From: an uncultured Clostridia bacterium
Lineage (GTDB): Bacteria; Bacillota; Clostridia; TANB77; CAG-508
Direction: 5' to 3'
Length of the DNA stretch: 43,026 bases
Assembly (NCBI GenBank): GCA_947630545.1
Contig: CANRHX010000013.1
Span: 1-43,026, forward strand
Both the position numbers and the translations under genes were made by a program. The notes under the pieces are model-generated. The model did no database searches and had not been told where the DNA came from. It worked only from the letters and a program-made list of their open reading frames with translations. Each line of letters opens with the position of its first letter. Position 1 is the stretch's first letter. Shown piece after piece: positions 20,014 through 29,529 of the stretch.

Positions 20014-20077
20014 TTGTGTTATTAGTTTCGGATTTGTGTCAACCAAACCCGGAACTAATAACACACTATTTTTTCTT
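20011..20077 (+). terminator. terminator hairpin of tyrS built from the CCGGATTTGTGTCA palindrome family
   Basis: tagttgtgttattagtttcgg...ccggaactaataacacacta followed by ttttttc. Confidence 0.8.
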
Positions 20078-20596
20078 TAAAAATACTCTTTTTACATACA
20101 ATTTATTAGCAAATGATTGAACAACATTTCTTAAAATATAAATTTCTTTAGTCATCAATTGGCGACGAGGATATTCTTCACCAGCAAAAGTTAATTTTAT
20201 AGCCTTCTCTAATTCATTGCAAAAATGATTATAAGCTTTAGCAGGAGATACAGTATCAATTGCTAAATGTATTAGTTCAGCAATATCATTTATAGTATAT
20301 ACTTGTTTTAAAATGCAAATTACAAAAATAAAAGCAATATGTTCTTTATTATATTTTTTGTTCACAGGTGGATTAATAATTTTATGTTTTACATAATTAT
20401 TAATCATAGTTTTTGTAATTATGTTTTCTTCTTTTTCATTTTCATTTTTTATATAATTAGATAAATATTGGTCAAGCAAACAAACAAGTTGATCTAAATA
20501 TAAATCTATATTAGGTAATTCATTCCATCTTGGGATATGAAAATTTGCAATTTCTTTATCTTCATAAGTAAAATTTGTTTTCATTTTTGCCTCCAT
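20066..20596 (-). CDS. DUF1836-family protein
   Basis: IANFHIPRWNELPNIDLYLDQLVCLLDQYL...ITKTMINNYVKHKII. Confidence 0.7.
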   Translation of the reverse strand: MEAKMKTNFTYEDKEIANFHIPRWNELPNIDLYLDQLVCLLDQYLSNYIKNENEKEENIITKTMINNYVKHKIINPPVNKKYNKEHIAFIFVICILKQVYTINDIAELIHLAIDTVSPAKAYNHFCNELEKAIKLTFAGEEYPRRQLMTKEIYILRNVVQSFANKLYVKRVFLKKK

Positions 20597-20694
20597 TCTT
20601 ACAAAAATTGTTGATTTTTAGGTAATTACAATTAATATAATAACATTTTTATAAAGATTAGTCAACTACTTGACAATATATAGCTTATGTGATA

Positions 20695-20715
20695 ATCTAG
20701 TATTCGATACTAGAT
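20695..20715. promoter_or_regulatory. perfect palindrome, candidate operator at the promoter of the acyl-CoA synthetase gene
   Basis: atctagtat-tcg-atactagat immediately downstream of/overlapping TTGACA (20670)...-10 region. Confidence 0.5.
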
Positions 20716-20735
20716 AAAAAGGAGTTAAAAACAAA

Positions 20736-22439
20736 ATGAAACAAAAAGAAACATTTTTCGACTTTCCAGATTTTAATAATATAAAAGATATAATTAATCA
20801 TTCTAAAGTAAAATTTTCAGATAATATTGCATTTAGATTAAAAGAAAAACAGGATAATAAGGTGAATTATAAAGACATAACATATAAAAAATTTATTGAA
20901 GAAGTAGATAATTTAGGAGCTGGAATATATAACTTAGGGGTAAAGAGAGTTGCTATTATATCAAAAAATAGATATGAATGGATATTAAGTTATGTAAGTA
21001 TACTTAAAGGGGGAATAATAGCAGTTCCTTTAGATAAAGATTTGACTGAAGATGAAATTGAGAATTCTTTAATAAAGTCAGAAGCAGATTGTATAATTTA
21101 TGATAAAAAATATGAAGAAATTATAGAAAAAATTCAAAATAAGCAAACAACTAAATTAAAAGAAAAAATTTGTATGGATAAAACAGAAAAATCAAATGAT
21201 ATATATGATATAGAAAAAATTGGTAAAGATTTATTAGAAAATGGAAATAAAGACTATTTAGAAGCAGAAATAAAAGATAAAGAATTAGCAGTAATTGTTT
21301 TTACTTCTGGAACAACTTCTAATTCAAAAGCAGTAATGCTTTCACAGTATAACATAGCTCAGAACATTTCTGCTATGGGTAAAGTTGAGCCATTTCATCA
21401 AATGAAAGTTAATATAGCATTATTGCCATATCACCATACATTTGGTTCAACAGGTAATCTAGTCATATTAGCAGCAGGAATAACAACAGTTTATAGTGAT
21501 GGGTTAAGATATATTGCACAGAATTTAAAAGAATATAATGTGGATTTTTTTATAGGGGTACCCAAATTAATAGAAACAATGTATAATAAGCTTCAGGAAG
21601 AAATAAAAAAACAACATAAAGAAACAATGGTTAAATTAGGTAAAATATTAACAAAATTTTTATTAATATTTAAAATAGATATAAGAAGAAAGGTATTCAA
21701 AAAAATAATAGATCAACTAGGTGGATTGAAATTTATTGTAAATGGGGCAGCGGCGATAAACAAGGATGTTGAAAAAGGCTTCAATGACCTAGGAATTCTT
21801 ATGGTACAAGGATATGGACTAACTGAGTGTTCACCGGTTTTATCTGCTGAAAATTACAAATATCGTAGATATGGTTCAATTGGATTTCCAATGCCAGGTA
21901 TAGATATAGAAATTGCAAATAAAAATGAAGATGGAATAGGTGAAATTAGAGCAAAAGGACCTAACATAATGTTAGGTTACTTAAATAATGAAAAAGCAAC
22001 AAAAGAAATAATAAAAGACGGTTGGCTATATACTGGGGATTTAGGATATATAGATAAAGATGGTTTCATATTCATTTCTGGAAGAAAAAAAGATATGATT
22101 GTTTTGAAAAATGGTAAGAAAATATTCCCAGAAGAAATGGAATATTTAGTAAATTCAATAGATTTAGTAGATGAATCTTTTGTTTATGGAATGCCTAAAG
22201 GAGACGATTTGCTTTTATCAGTTAAAATAAAATATGATAAAAGCAAAGTAAAAGAAAAGTATCCTGACGGAATAAGTGATGAAGAATTGGAAAAAATTAT
22301 ATGGAATGAAGTTAAAGAGAAAAATAAATTAGTTCCTAAATATAAATATATAAAACATATGATATTAACGACAGAAGATTTTATAAAGACATCAACAAAT
22401 AAAATAAAAAGATTTGAAGAGATAAAGAGAATTGTATAA
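20736..22439 (+). CDS. AMP-binding long-chain acyl-CoA synthetase family protein
   Basis: IVFTSGTTSNSKAVMLSQYN; MVQGYGLTECSPV; DGWLYTGDLGYIDKDGFIFISGRKKDMIVLKNGKKIFPEEME. Confidence 0.92.
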   Translation: MKQKETFFDFPDFNNIKDIINHSKVKFSDNIAFRLKEKQDNKVNYKDITYKKFIEEVDNLGAGIYNLGVKRVAIISKNRYEWILSYVSILKGGIIAVPLDKDLTEDEIENSLIKSEADCIIYDKKYEEIIEKIQNKQTTKLKEKICMDKTEKSNDIYDIEKIGKDLLENGNKDYLEAEIKDKELAVIVFTSGTTSNSKAVMLSQYNIAQNISAMGKVEPFHQMKVNIALLPYHHTFGSTGNLVILAAGITTVYSDGLRYIAQNLKEYNVDFFIGVPKLIETMYNKLQEEIKKQHKETMVKLGKILTKFLLIFKIDIRRKVFKKIIDQLGGLKFIVNGAAAINKDVEKGFNDLGILMVQGYGLTECSPVLSAENYKYRRYGSIGFPMPGIDIEIANKNEDGIGEIRAKGPNIMLGYLNNEKATKEIIKDGWLYTGDLGYIDKDGFIFISGRKKDMIVLKNGKKIFPEEMEYLVNSIDLVDESFVYGMPKGDDLLLSVKIKYDKSKVKEKYPDGISDEELEKIIWNEVKEKNKLVPKYKYIKHMILTTEDFIKTSTNKIKRFEEIKRIV

Positions 22440-22453
22440 AATTAGGAGGACTT

Positions 22454-23128
22454 ATGACAAGAACAAAATTAGATGATAGAGTTTTACCAACCTATAGCAA
22501 AGGTGAAGAAATAACAAATATGACATCACATATAGTTGGTGCAGTTTTTGGAATAATAGCAACAGTTCTTTGTATTATATTTGCAGCTTCTAATGGAAAT
22601 GTTTATGGAGTAGTAAGTGGTACTATATATGGCATTACAATGATTATATTATATACGATGTCAAGTATATACCATGGTTTAAGTCCTAAACTAAAAGGTA
22701 AAAAAGTAATGCAAATAATAGATCATTGTAGCATATTTTTATTAATTGCAGGCTCATATACTCCTTTTGCATTATGTACTTTAAGAGAATATGATGCAAC
22801 AACGGGATGGGTAATATTTGGTGTAGTATGGGCATTTGCAATTCTTGGAATAGTATTAAATTCAATAGACTTAAAAAAATATAAAAAGTTTTCAATGATT
22901 TGCTATCTAGCTATGGGGTGGTGTATAATTGTTAAAATTAATATCCTACCAACTCTAATAACTATGCAAGGATTTATATTATTGCTTTTAGGAGGAATAG
23001 TTTATACTATAGGAGCTATTTTGTATGCAATTGGAAAAAAGGTTAAGTATATGCATTCTATATTTCATTTCTGTATTTTATTAGCAAGTATATTGCAATT
23101 TTTCTGTATTCTATTATATGTAATGTAG
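22454..23128 (+). CDS. hemolysin III / YqfA family membrane protein
   Basis: EEITNMTSHIVGAVFG...SSIYHGLSP...IIDHCSIFLLIAGSYTPF. Confidence 0.92.
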   Translation: MTRTKLDDRVLPTYSKGEEITNMTSHIVGAVFGIIATVLCIIFAASNGNVYGVVSGTIYGITMIILYTMSSIYHGLSPKLKGKKVMQIIDHCSIFLLIAGSYTPFALCTLREYDATTGWVIFGVVWAFAILGIVLNSIDLKKYKKFSMICYLAMGWCIIVKINILPTLITMQGFILLLLGGIVYTIGAILYAIGKKVKYMHSIFHFCILLASILQFFCILLYVM

Positions 23129-23132
23129 AAAG

Positions 23133-23250
23133 TGTGTAATTGATTCCGGATTTGTGTCATTGGTTCCGGGTTTGGTTGACACACTTTTTCTACGAAAAAT
23201 GTGTCAACCAAACCCGGAACCAATGACACAAATCCGGAATCAATTACGCA
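23133..23250. repeat. ~118-nt near-perfect palindrome with two tandem ~20-nt units per arm
   Basis: gtgtaattgattccggattt gtgtcattggttccgggttt ggttgacac ... gtgtcaacc aaacccggaaccaatgacac aaatccggaatcaattacgc. Confidence 0.9.
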
Positions 23251-24111
23251 TATCACTTGGGAGAGGAACTTTAAGACAAAGTTCTTCTTTTTTTATTGGA
23301 TGGATGAATTGTAAACAGTAACAATGAAGTGCTTGTCTTGAAATAAGTAAAGAAGAAGAACCATATAAATCATCTCCGAAGAAGAGGATGACCGTATTGC
23401 AGCCATATGAACTCTTATTTGATGAGTTCTGCCAGTTTCAAGAATACATTTAACTAAGCTATAATTTTCAAACTCTTTTAAAATCTCATAATGTGTTATA
23501 GATTTTTGACCATTTTCATTAACACATCTTTCAATTATACTATTTTCTTTTCTCGCAATTGGTAAATCAATAGTTCCTTTTTTTTCTTCAAATTTACCTT
23601 CAACTATTGCTAGATATTCTTTTTTAAATTGTTTACTCATCATTTGATTTGATAAGTTTTCTTGTATATATTCACATTTAGCAAAAACAACAAGTCCAGA
23701 GGTATTTAAATCAAGTCTATTAACTGGTCTAATTTTCTTTTTTAATCCAATAGATTCAAAATAAAATTTTACTCCATTAGAAAGAGAATCTTCATAATGT
23801 AAAATTGAAGGATGAACAGCGATGCCAGCAGGTTTATTAACAACCAAAAGCCATTCATCTTCATAAACAATATCAAGATTCATTTTTGTTGGTATAATAT
23901 TAGAGCTTTCTTCTTCATAGTTAAAGTTAATAGTTACTACATCACGTGGTTTAACAAGATCTCTAGTGTCACAAGTCTTATTATTTAACATAATCATATT
24001 ATTTTTTATAAGTTTTAATCTTAACCTAGATGATATAGCAAATTCAGTATTTATTATAGAATTTACAGTTTTATAATTATCATTTTCTTTTATAATATAT
24101 TTTAGTTCCAT
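23240..24111 (-). pseudogene. RluD-like pseudouridine synthase with two 1-nt insertions near the C-terminus
   Basis: PVNRLDLNTSGLVVFAKCE...LETGRTHQIRVHMAAI then frame breaks; correcting g23378 and g23394 gives GHPLLGDDLYGSSSLLISRQALHCYCLQFIHPIKKEELCLKVPLPSDMRN*. The uncorrected ORF is 23293-24111. Confidence 0.7.
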
Positions 24112-24168
24112 AAATGGAGTATATAGTATAAAAAATACTAAGTCAAGTCAATTTTTGGTTGATATCTC

Positions 24169-25989
24169 TCAAGCCACATATTTACTTGGCAAAGATAGGC
24201 CATAAGTTGTGGACCGAGTCATAAGTTGACCAAACCAAGGTCTAGTAAAAGCAGTACCATTTGTTTCTAAGATTTCTAAAATATATTGTCTATTTAATAA
24301 ATTATTTATTGGAGCATTTTTATCTTGCATTATTTCAGTAAGCATTGATTTAACTTTAGCTAAATAAGTTGGGTTATGAGTTTTAGGATAAGGAGATTTT
24401 TTTCTATCTACAATTTCTTCAGGTAAGATTTTACGGCAAACATATCTAAGTAAGCCTTTTTCACGACCATTTAATGCTTTCATTTCCCAAGGAATATTCC
24501 ATACATATTGAGCTAATCTATAATCACAAAAAGGTACTCTTAATTCAAATCCGTTATACATAGCCATTCTATCTGATCTATCTAAAAGAGTTTGCATAAA
24601 CCAATTTAGAGTCAAATGGGAAATTTTCCTTTTTTCTGCAGTTTCAGGTGAATCAGTATCTAATATTTCTACTTCGCTTAAACTTTCATTATATCTAAAA
24701 TCTATATAATTTTTTAGATGTACTTTAGATGATATAGACGGGTTAAGTAATTTTTGTCTTTCTTTAACAGCAATAGACCAAGGAAATGTTCCACTATTCA
24801 AAGCATCTTCTCTAAAAAACCATGGATACCCTCCAAAAATTTCATCTGCACATTCACCAGTTAAAGATACAGTCATTTCTTTTTTTACATTTTTACAAAA
24901 AAGTAAAAGGGAAGAGTCAATATCTGCCATTCCAGGCATGTCTCTTGCAATCATTGCATCTTCTAAATATGAAGCTAATTCTGGTGTATCTATTACAATA
25001 TTGTGGTGGTTTGTATGCAAGTTTTTATTCATTAATTCTATATAGTAATTATCAGAATTAGGTTGAAAATCACTTTTTACAAAGTTTTTATCATTATCTA
25101 CGTAGTCTATTGAATAAGTATCGAGAGGTGGCAAACCATTTTCTTTACAATAATCTGCAGCAAATTTAGTTATTATGCTTGAATCTAAACCACCAGATAA
25201 AAATGTACAAAGTGGAACGTCAGAGACTAGTTGTCTTGTTATAGCATCTTTTAAAAGTTTTTCTAAGTGTTCTGAGGTTTGAGAAAGATTTTCTTCGTGA
25301 GGCTTTGATGTAAGTTTCCAGTATCTTTCTATTTTTAGACCATACTGATTATAAATACCAAAATGAGCTGGACGTATTTCAAATATATTTTTAAAAATTG
25401 TTGTGCCAGGAGTATGAGCAGGTCCAATTCCAAATAATTCGCCAATACCTTGTTCATCTATTACTTTGTCTACTCCAGGAAATTCAAATAGACATTTTAT
25501 TTCAGAAGCGAAAACAATAGTTTTATCTTGAATTGTATAAAATAAAGGTTTTATTCCAAAATGATCACGAGCTAAGAAAAGTTCATTTGTTTTTGTATTC
25601 CAAATTGCAAATGCAAAAATACCATTTAAATGATGAACAACATCTTTTCCAAAATGAATATAACTTTTAAGTAAAACTTCTGTATCGCAATGACCGTTGA
25701 AAGTAAAACCATTTTTCTCTAGTATTTCTCTTAATTCTTTTGTATTATAAATTTGACCATTATATACAATTGTATATTCTCCAAAAGAATAGGTTTCTGT
25801 CATAGGTTGTTTACCACCCTCAGGGTCTATTACAATTAGTCTTTTATGTCCAAAAGCTACATTTTTATTTATGTAATAGCCTTCTTCATCAGGACCTCTT
25901 CTAGATATACAAGAATTCATTTGTACTAAAACATTTTTATATTTTGATATATCTTGTTTGTAATCTACAAATCCAACAAATCCACACAT
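24169..25989 (-). CDS. asnB: asparagine synthase (glutamine-hydrolysing)
   Basis: MCGFVGFVDYK; SFGEYTIVYNGQIYN; CTFLSGGLDSSII. Confidence 0.96.
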   Translation of the reverse strand: MCGFVGFVDYKQDISKYKNVLVQMNSCISRRGPDEEGYYINKNVAFGHKRLIVIDPEGGKQPMTETYSFGEYTIVYNGQIYNTKELREILEKNGFTFNGHCDTEVLLKSYIHFGKDVVHHLNGIFAFAIWNTKTNELFLARDHFGIKPLFYTIQDKTIVFASEIKCLFEFPGVDKVIDEQGIGELFGIGPAHTPGTTIFKNIFEIRPAHFGIYNQYGLKIERYWKLTSKPHEENLSQTSEHLEKLLKDAITRQLVSDVPLCTFLSGGLDSSIITKFAADYCKENGLPPLDTYSIDYVDNDKNFVKSDFQPNSDNYYIELMNKNLHTNHHNIVIDTPELASYLEDAMIARDMPGMADIDSSLLLFCKNVKKEMTVSLTGECADEIFGGYPWFFREDALNSGTFPWSIAVKERQKLLNPSISSKVHLKNYIDFRYNESLSEVEILDTDSPETAEKRKISHLTLNWFMQTLLDRSDRMAMYNGFELRVPFCDYRLAQYVWNIPWEMKALNGREKGLLRYVCRKILPEEIVDRKKSPYPKTHNPTYLAKVKSMLTEIMQDKNAPINNLLNRQYILEILETNGTAFTRPWFGQLMTRSTTYGLSLPSKYVA

Positions 25990-26091
25990 AATTTTCCTCC
26001 AATCCTTATATTATATGCGAGTAATATAAAAAATTTAATTGATTTATAAAAAAATTTGTAGTAAAATTATGTAAGAAAAGAGGAAAAATAT

Positions 26092-26643
26092 ATGTTACTA
26101 AAAAATGCACTAAAACACACAAAGCTAGTTCTTAGACATAAATGGGTAGTTTTTAAATTATGTTGTAGAGTAGGAATACCATGGAGAGGATTCATGCATG
26201 ATTGGTCAAAATTTTCTCCAACAGAGTTTTGTGAAAGTATAAAATATTATGTAGGAACTCATTCACCAATTGAAGAATGCAGAAGGGATAAGGGATATTC
26301 TTATGCATGGGTGCATCATGTATCAAAAAATAAACATCATTATCAATATTGGGTTCATTTTGGAAGACAACCTATTCCAGTTATTATACCTTATAAATAT
26401 GTAGCAGAAATGATTTGCGATAAAATGGCAGCAGGTATAATATATGAAGGAAAAAATTGGAAGCCCGAAAGTGAATGGAATTATTATCAAAAAGAAAGAC
26501 AAGGTGCTATAATTCATGAAGCTATAGATCAATTATTGTTAGAAGTATTTGCACAGGTTAGAGATAATGGAATTAAGAAAACTTTGACTGGAAAGAATAT
26601 AAAATCTTTATACAAAAAGCATTGTGGAAAATATTTAAACTAA
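26092..26643 (+). CDS. DUF5662-like protein
   Basis: KHTKLVLRHKWVVFKLCCRVGIPWRGFMHDWSKFSPTEF...HHVSKNKHHYQYW. Confidence 0.7.
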   Translation: MLLKNALKHTKLVLRHKWVVFKLCCRVGIPWRGFMHDWSKFSPTEFCESIKYYVGTHSPIEECRRDKGYSYAWVHHVSKNKHHYQYWVHFGRQPIPVIIPYKYVAEMICDKMAAGIIYEGKNWKPESEWNYYQKERQGAIIHEAIDQLLLEVFAQVRDNGIKKTLTGKNIKSLYKKHCGKYLN

Positions 26644-26752
26644 AAAAGCCAGAAAACTTGACAAAACAAAAAAATGCTTGTATAATCTTATAGTGATTAA
26701 AATGAAAAAATTAAAAGATATATAGATATATCTATTGCGAGGAGGGATTAAG

Positions 26753-26941
26753 ATGGCACAACCAAAAAGAAGATGGTCAAAAGCTAGAACACATTTAAAA
26801 AGATCTACATGGAAAAAAGAAACACCAACATTGGCAGTTTGTCCACATTGCCATGAACCAGTATTACCACACAGAGTATGCAAAAATTGTGGATACTATG
26901 ATGGAAAAGAAGTAATAGCAAAAAAAGAAAATGAAGAATAA
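26753..26941 (+). CDS. rpmF: 50S ribosomal protein L32
   Basis: MAQPKRRWSKARTHLKRSTWKKETPTLAVCPHCHEPVLPHRVCKNCGYYDGKEV. Confidence 0.96.
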   Translation: MAQPKRRWSKARTHLKRSTWKKETPTLAVCPHCHEPVLPHRVCKNCGYYDGKEVIAKKENEE

Positions 26942-26943
26942 TA

Positions 26944-26970
26944 AAACGGCTGAATAAAGCCGTTTATTTC
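26944..26970 (+). terminator. intrinsic terminator
   Basis: aaacggct-gaata-aagccgtttatttc. Confidence 0.75.
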
Positions 26971-26976
26971 TTATAT

Positions 26977-27052
26977 GCCACTATAGCTCAGTTGGTAGAG
27001 CAACGGATTCGTAACCCGTAGGTCAGCAGTTCGATTCTGCTTAGTGGCTCCA
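26977..27052 (+). tRNA. tRNA-Thr (anticodon CGT), CCA encoded
   Basis: gccacta...taGTGGC pairing, loop ttCGTaa, T-arm agcagttcgattctgct, 76 nt; A31.C39 mismatch in anticodon stem. Confidence 0.93.
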
Positions 27053-27164
27053 ACTATGTACTACATTTTTCCACCGAGTTTTGTGCTATTGTCCAAACCT
27101 CATAGGGGGTTAGGACTTATGACAGAGCTAAATGTTTATGTTACAAAGTAATTACTATATTGAA

Positions 27165-28427
27165 TTATGTGACGAGTGTTTCCTTTTTGAATTTAATATA
27201 TAATCTTAAATATGTTGCTCTTACAATTCTATCAATACCACATACCATGGATAAACCAACTATTCCAATATTATATTTATATATTATATAACACAGTGGA
27301 ACTCTTACACATATTCCACCTATAAAAGCCATCATACTGATTGATTTTGTATTTTTATTAGCTGAAAGGAAAGCCATATAATTACATCCAGCTACTGTTG
27401 CTACAAATTCAATAGAATATATCCATAAATATGGATTACACTCGCTCCAAGAAATAGAGTTGCCTAAAGCGAGCCATAAAGGATATAGAAATATTGGAAT
27501 AAACAATATAGCAAAAATATTCCCATAAATTTCAATACTATCTACTTTATTTAATAGATGTTCTTTCTTTTGTTCTATATCATTTGAATATTCAACTAAT
27601 AATCCAGAATAATATCCTTCAATTATTTCACATAGTGTATCAATAATTGTTCCACATACACAATGTATTGCATAAATATTTGTTCCAAATGAACTAGCTA
27701 CATGTGTGTAATATATATTTACAATTCTTTGTACAATTTTATTAAATATTAAATCTTTAGCAAAATATAACATTTGCTTTATATAATTAAAAGAAATTTT
27801 AAATAATTTATATTTAGAAAAAATCAATAATAATACAGTATTTACTAAAGAAGAAACAATAGTTGCAACATATATTCCAATTTCATTATATCCAAGTTTT
27901 ACACTTAAAAGATCTCCTAATATATTTATTATAGATGAAGTTACTGTCGAAATCCATATTCTATTTGTTTTGGTATTAACTTTTAATATATTTTTAGGAA
28001 CTAATCCAATTGAATGAATAGGTAATTGAATAGCCTTTAATTTTAATATTATTGACAATATTTCGCGAGCGTTGTTCTCTAAATTATATACATATGTGAT
28101 TTGTCTTGAAAAGCTAAAAAGTATTATTGAAATTGTTACAGAACTGACTATTTCTAAAAACATAGCTGAATTATTGATTTGTTTTGAGTTTTCCTTATCT
28201 CTTGCTAATACAATTGTATGTGCATTTCCTATACAAGTTTGAATTGTATTTATAGCCCAATTTAATGTTATAAATGAAGAAAACACAATAATAGCAGTTT
28301 TTCCAATTGAATTTGATATAGATTTATCAATTGTTACTAATAAAGTGTTTGTAAATTCTACAAATATGTATGGTAAAACAAATATAAATGTTTTCAGTAT
28401 TTCTTTAAAAGGTATTTTTGTGTTCAT
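27165..28427 (-). CDS. MATE-family/polysaccharide-type multi-TM transporter
   Basis: multi-TM protein; residues ...SNSIGKTAIIVFSSFITLNWAINTIQTCIGNAHTIVLAR. Confidence 0.75.
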   Translation of the reverse strand: MNTKIPFKEILKTFIFVLPYIFVEFTNTLLVTIDKSISNSIGKTAIIVFSSFITLNWAINTIQTCIGNAHTIVLARDKENSKQINNSAMFLEIVSSVTISIILFSFSRQITYVYNLENNAREILSIILKLKAIQLPIHSIGLVPKNILKVNTKTNRIWISTVTSSIINILGDLLSVKLGYNEIGIYVATIVSSLVNTVLLLIFSKYKLFKISFNYIKQMLYFAKDLIFNKIVQRIVNIYYTHVASSFGTNIYAIHCVCGTIIDTLCEIIEGYYSGLLVEYSNDIEQKKEHLLNKVDSIEIYGNIFAILFIPIFLYPLWLALGNSISWSECNPYLWIYSIEFVATVAGCNYMAFLSANKNTKSISMMAFIGGICVRVPLCYIIYKYNIGIVGLSMVCGIDRIVRATYLRLYIKFKKETLVT

Positions 28428-28673
28428 TTGTTACTCCTTTACAATTTTTAACAAAATCTTTAAATATTTTATTATGATTTTTATAAAATATATATAACTT
28501 TTTTCTAATAATATTATTATATTAATCATTATAATACAAATAATTAAAATTTTCTATAATAATGTTGAAAGATGTAACTTTTTTGATAAATTCTCAATAA
28601 TCTTATTGTATTATACAAAAATAATGATTATAATAAATATAATTGATTGGTATTTATGTTATGGGAGGATAAT

Positions 28674-29210
28674 ATGGAAGAAAAGTTTGATGTTTTAAAT
28701 GAACAAGGTGAATTTACAGGAGAGATTGCTACAAGGGAAGAATGTCATAAAAAAGGATTATGGCATAGAGCAGTTTATGCTTTTATTATAGACAATAATA
28801 AAAATGTATTATTGCAAAAAAGAAGTGCAAATAAAAAATTATGGCCTAATATGTGGGATGTAACTGTCGGAGGACATGTAATGGCAGGAGAATTTGGAAG
28901 ACAAGCCTTAATAAGAGAAGTAAAAGAGGAATTGGGAATAGATATAGAAGATAATGATATTAAATATCTACTAGGTTCTACTTCAATAAATCAACAGGAA
29001 GATATTATAAATAAACATTATAATGAATGTTATTTAATTATTAAAAAGATTGATATTTCAAATATAAAAATACAAAAAGAAGAAGTATCTGATATAAAAT
29101 ATTTTTCTAAAGAAGAATTATTAGAAAGAATTTCTAATAATTATGAAGGCTTAACTGAAAAAACAGGGGTATGGAATTTTCTAAAAAAGATTTTAGAATT
29201 ATATGTATAA
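28674..29210 (+). CDS. NUDIX hydrolase (IPP-isomerase-like/YfcD type)
   Basis: EKFDVLNEQGEFTGEIATREECHKKGLWHRAVYAFI...GGHVMAGEFGRQALIREVKEELGI; SD gggagg. Confidence 0.9.
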   Translation: MEEKFDVLNEQGEFTGEIATREECHKKGLWHRAVYAFIIDNNKNVLLQKRSANKKLWPNMWDVTVGGHVMAGEFGRQALIREVKEELGIDIEDNDIKYLLGSTSINQQEDIINKHYNECYLIIKKIDISNIKIQKEEVSDIKYFSKEELLERISNNYEGLTEKTGVWNFLKKILELYV

Positions 29211-29380
29211 ACCAACACTATATGTTATGAGAATGTCAATATTTTTATTGCAAAAAATAAAAATATATTAATATCCGCCCGTAGTTCTTACATTGGGGAT
29301 TTGACCTACTCTACACAATCTTTTAATTTCTTAAATATTTATTAGTATTATTCTTTTAGTGTAAATCATATTTTTATAAC

Positions 29381-29410
29381 TTGACAATGTATAAAAGACA
29401 ATGTTATAGT
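29381..29410 (+). promoter_or_regulatory. sigma-A-like promoter TTGACA-N18-TATAGT
   Basis: ttgaca 29381-29386, tatagt 29405-29410. Confidence 0.75.
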
Positions 29411-29418
29411 ATATATTA

Positions 29419-29438
29419 CCTTTCTCAAGGTAGAAAGG
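29419..29438 (+). promoter_or_regulatory. 5' UTR hairpin partly sequestering the SD
   Basis: cctttct-caaggt-agaaagg, 7-bp perfect stem; SD agaaaggaggg overlaps 3' arm. Confidence 0.65.
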
Positions 29439-29444
29439 AGGGTT

Positions 29445-29472
29445 GTTTCTTAATGAAAGAACTATTAGAAGT
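29445..29472 (+). repeat. direct repeat copy 1 (toxin translation initiation region)
   Basis: GTTTCTTAATgaaAGAACTATTAgaag. Confidence 0.8.
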
Positions 29473-29521
29473 GTTAAAGCTTTATATGATTTACTTAATC
29501 GTAAAACACTTAAGTGATTAA
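29453..29521 (+). CDS. 22-aa hydrophobic peptide, candidate type I toxin
   Basis: MKELLEVLKLYMIYLIVKHLSD*; own promoter, strong SD, own terminator. Confidence 0.65.
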   Translation: MKELLEVLKLYMIYLIVKHLSD

Positions 29522-29529
29522 CACAAAGG

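Noticed and set aside
19879-20064. Minus-strand ORFs reading VPGLVDT through the palindromes (also 23065-23256)
   Set aside because: Shared peptide is a by-product of the shared palindromic DNA repeat; no SD or promoter.
27053-27164. Hairpin gtccaaacctc-ata-gggggttaggac downstream of tRNA-Thr
   Set aside because: Moderate stem with a mismatch and no T-tract; could be a processing or terminator remnant, but the evidence is too weak to call.
29270-29325. Short GC-richer stretch (ccgcccgtagttcttacattggggatttgacctactctacac) before the TA-like locus
   Set aside because: Possibly a gene remnant, but I could not identify a tRNA, ORF or structured RNA with confidence.
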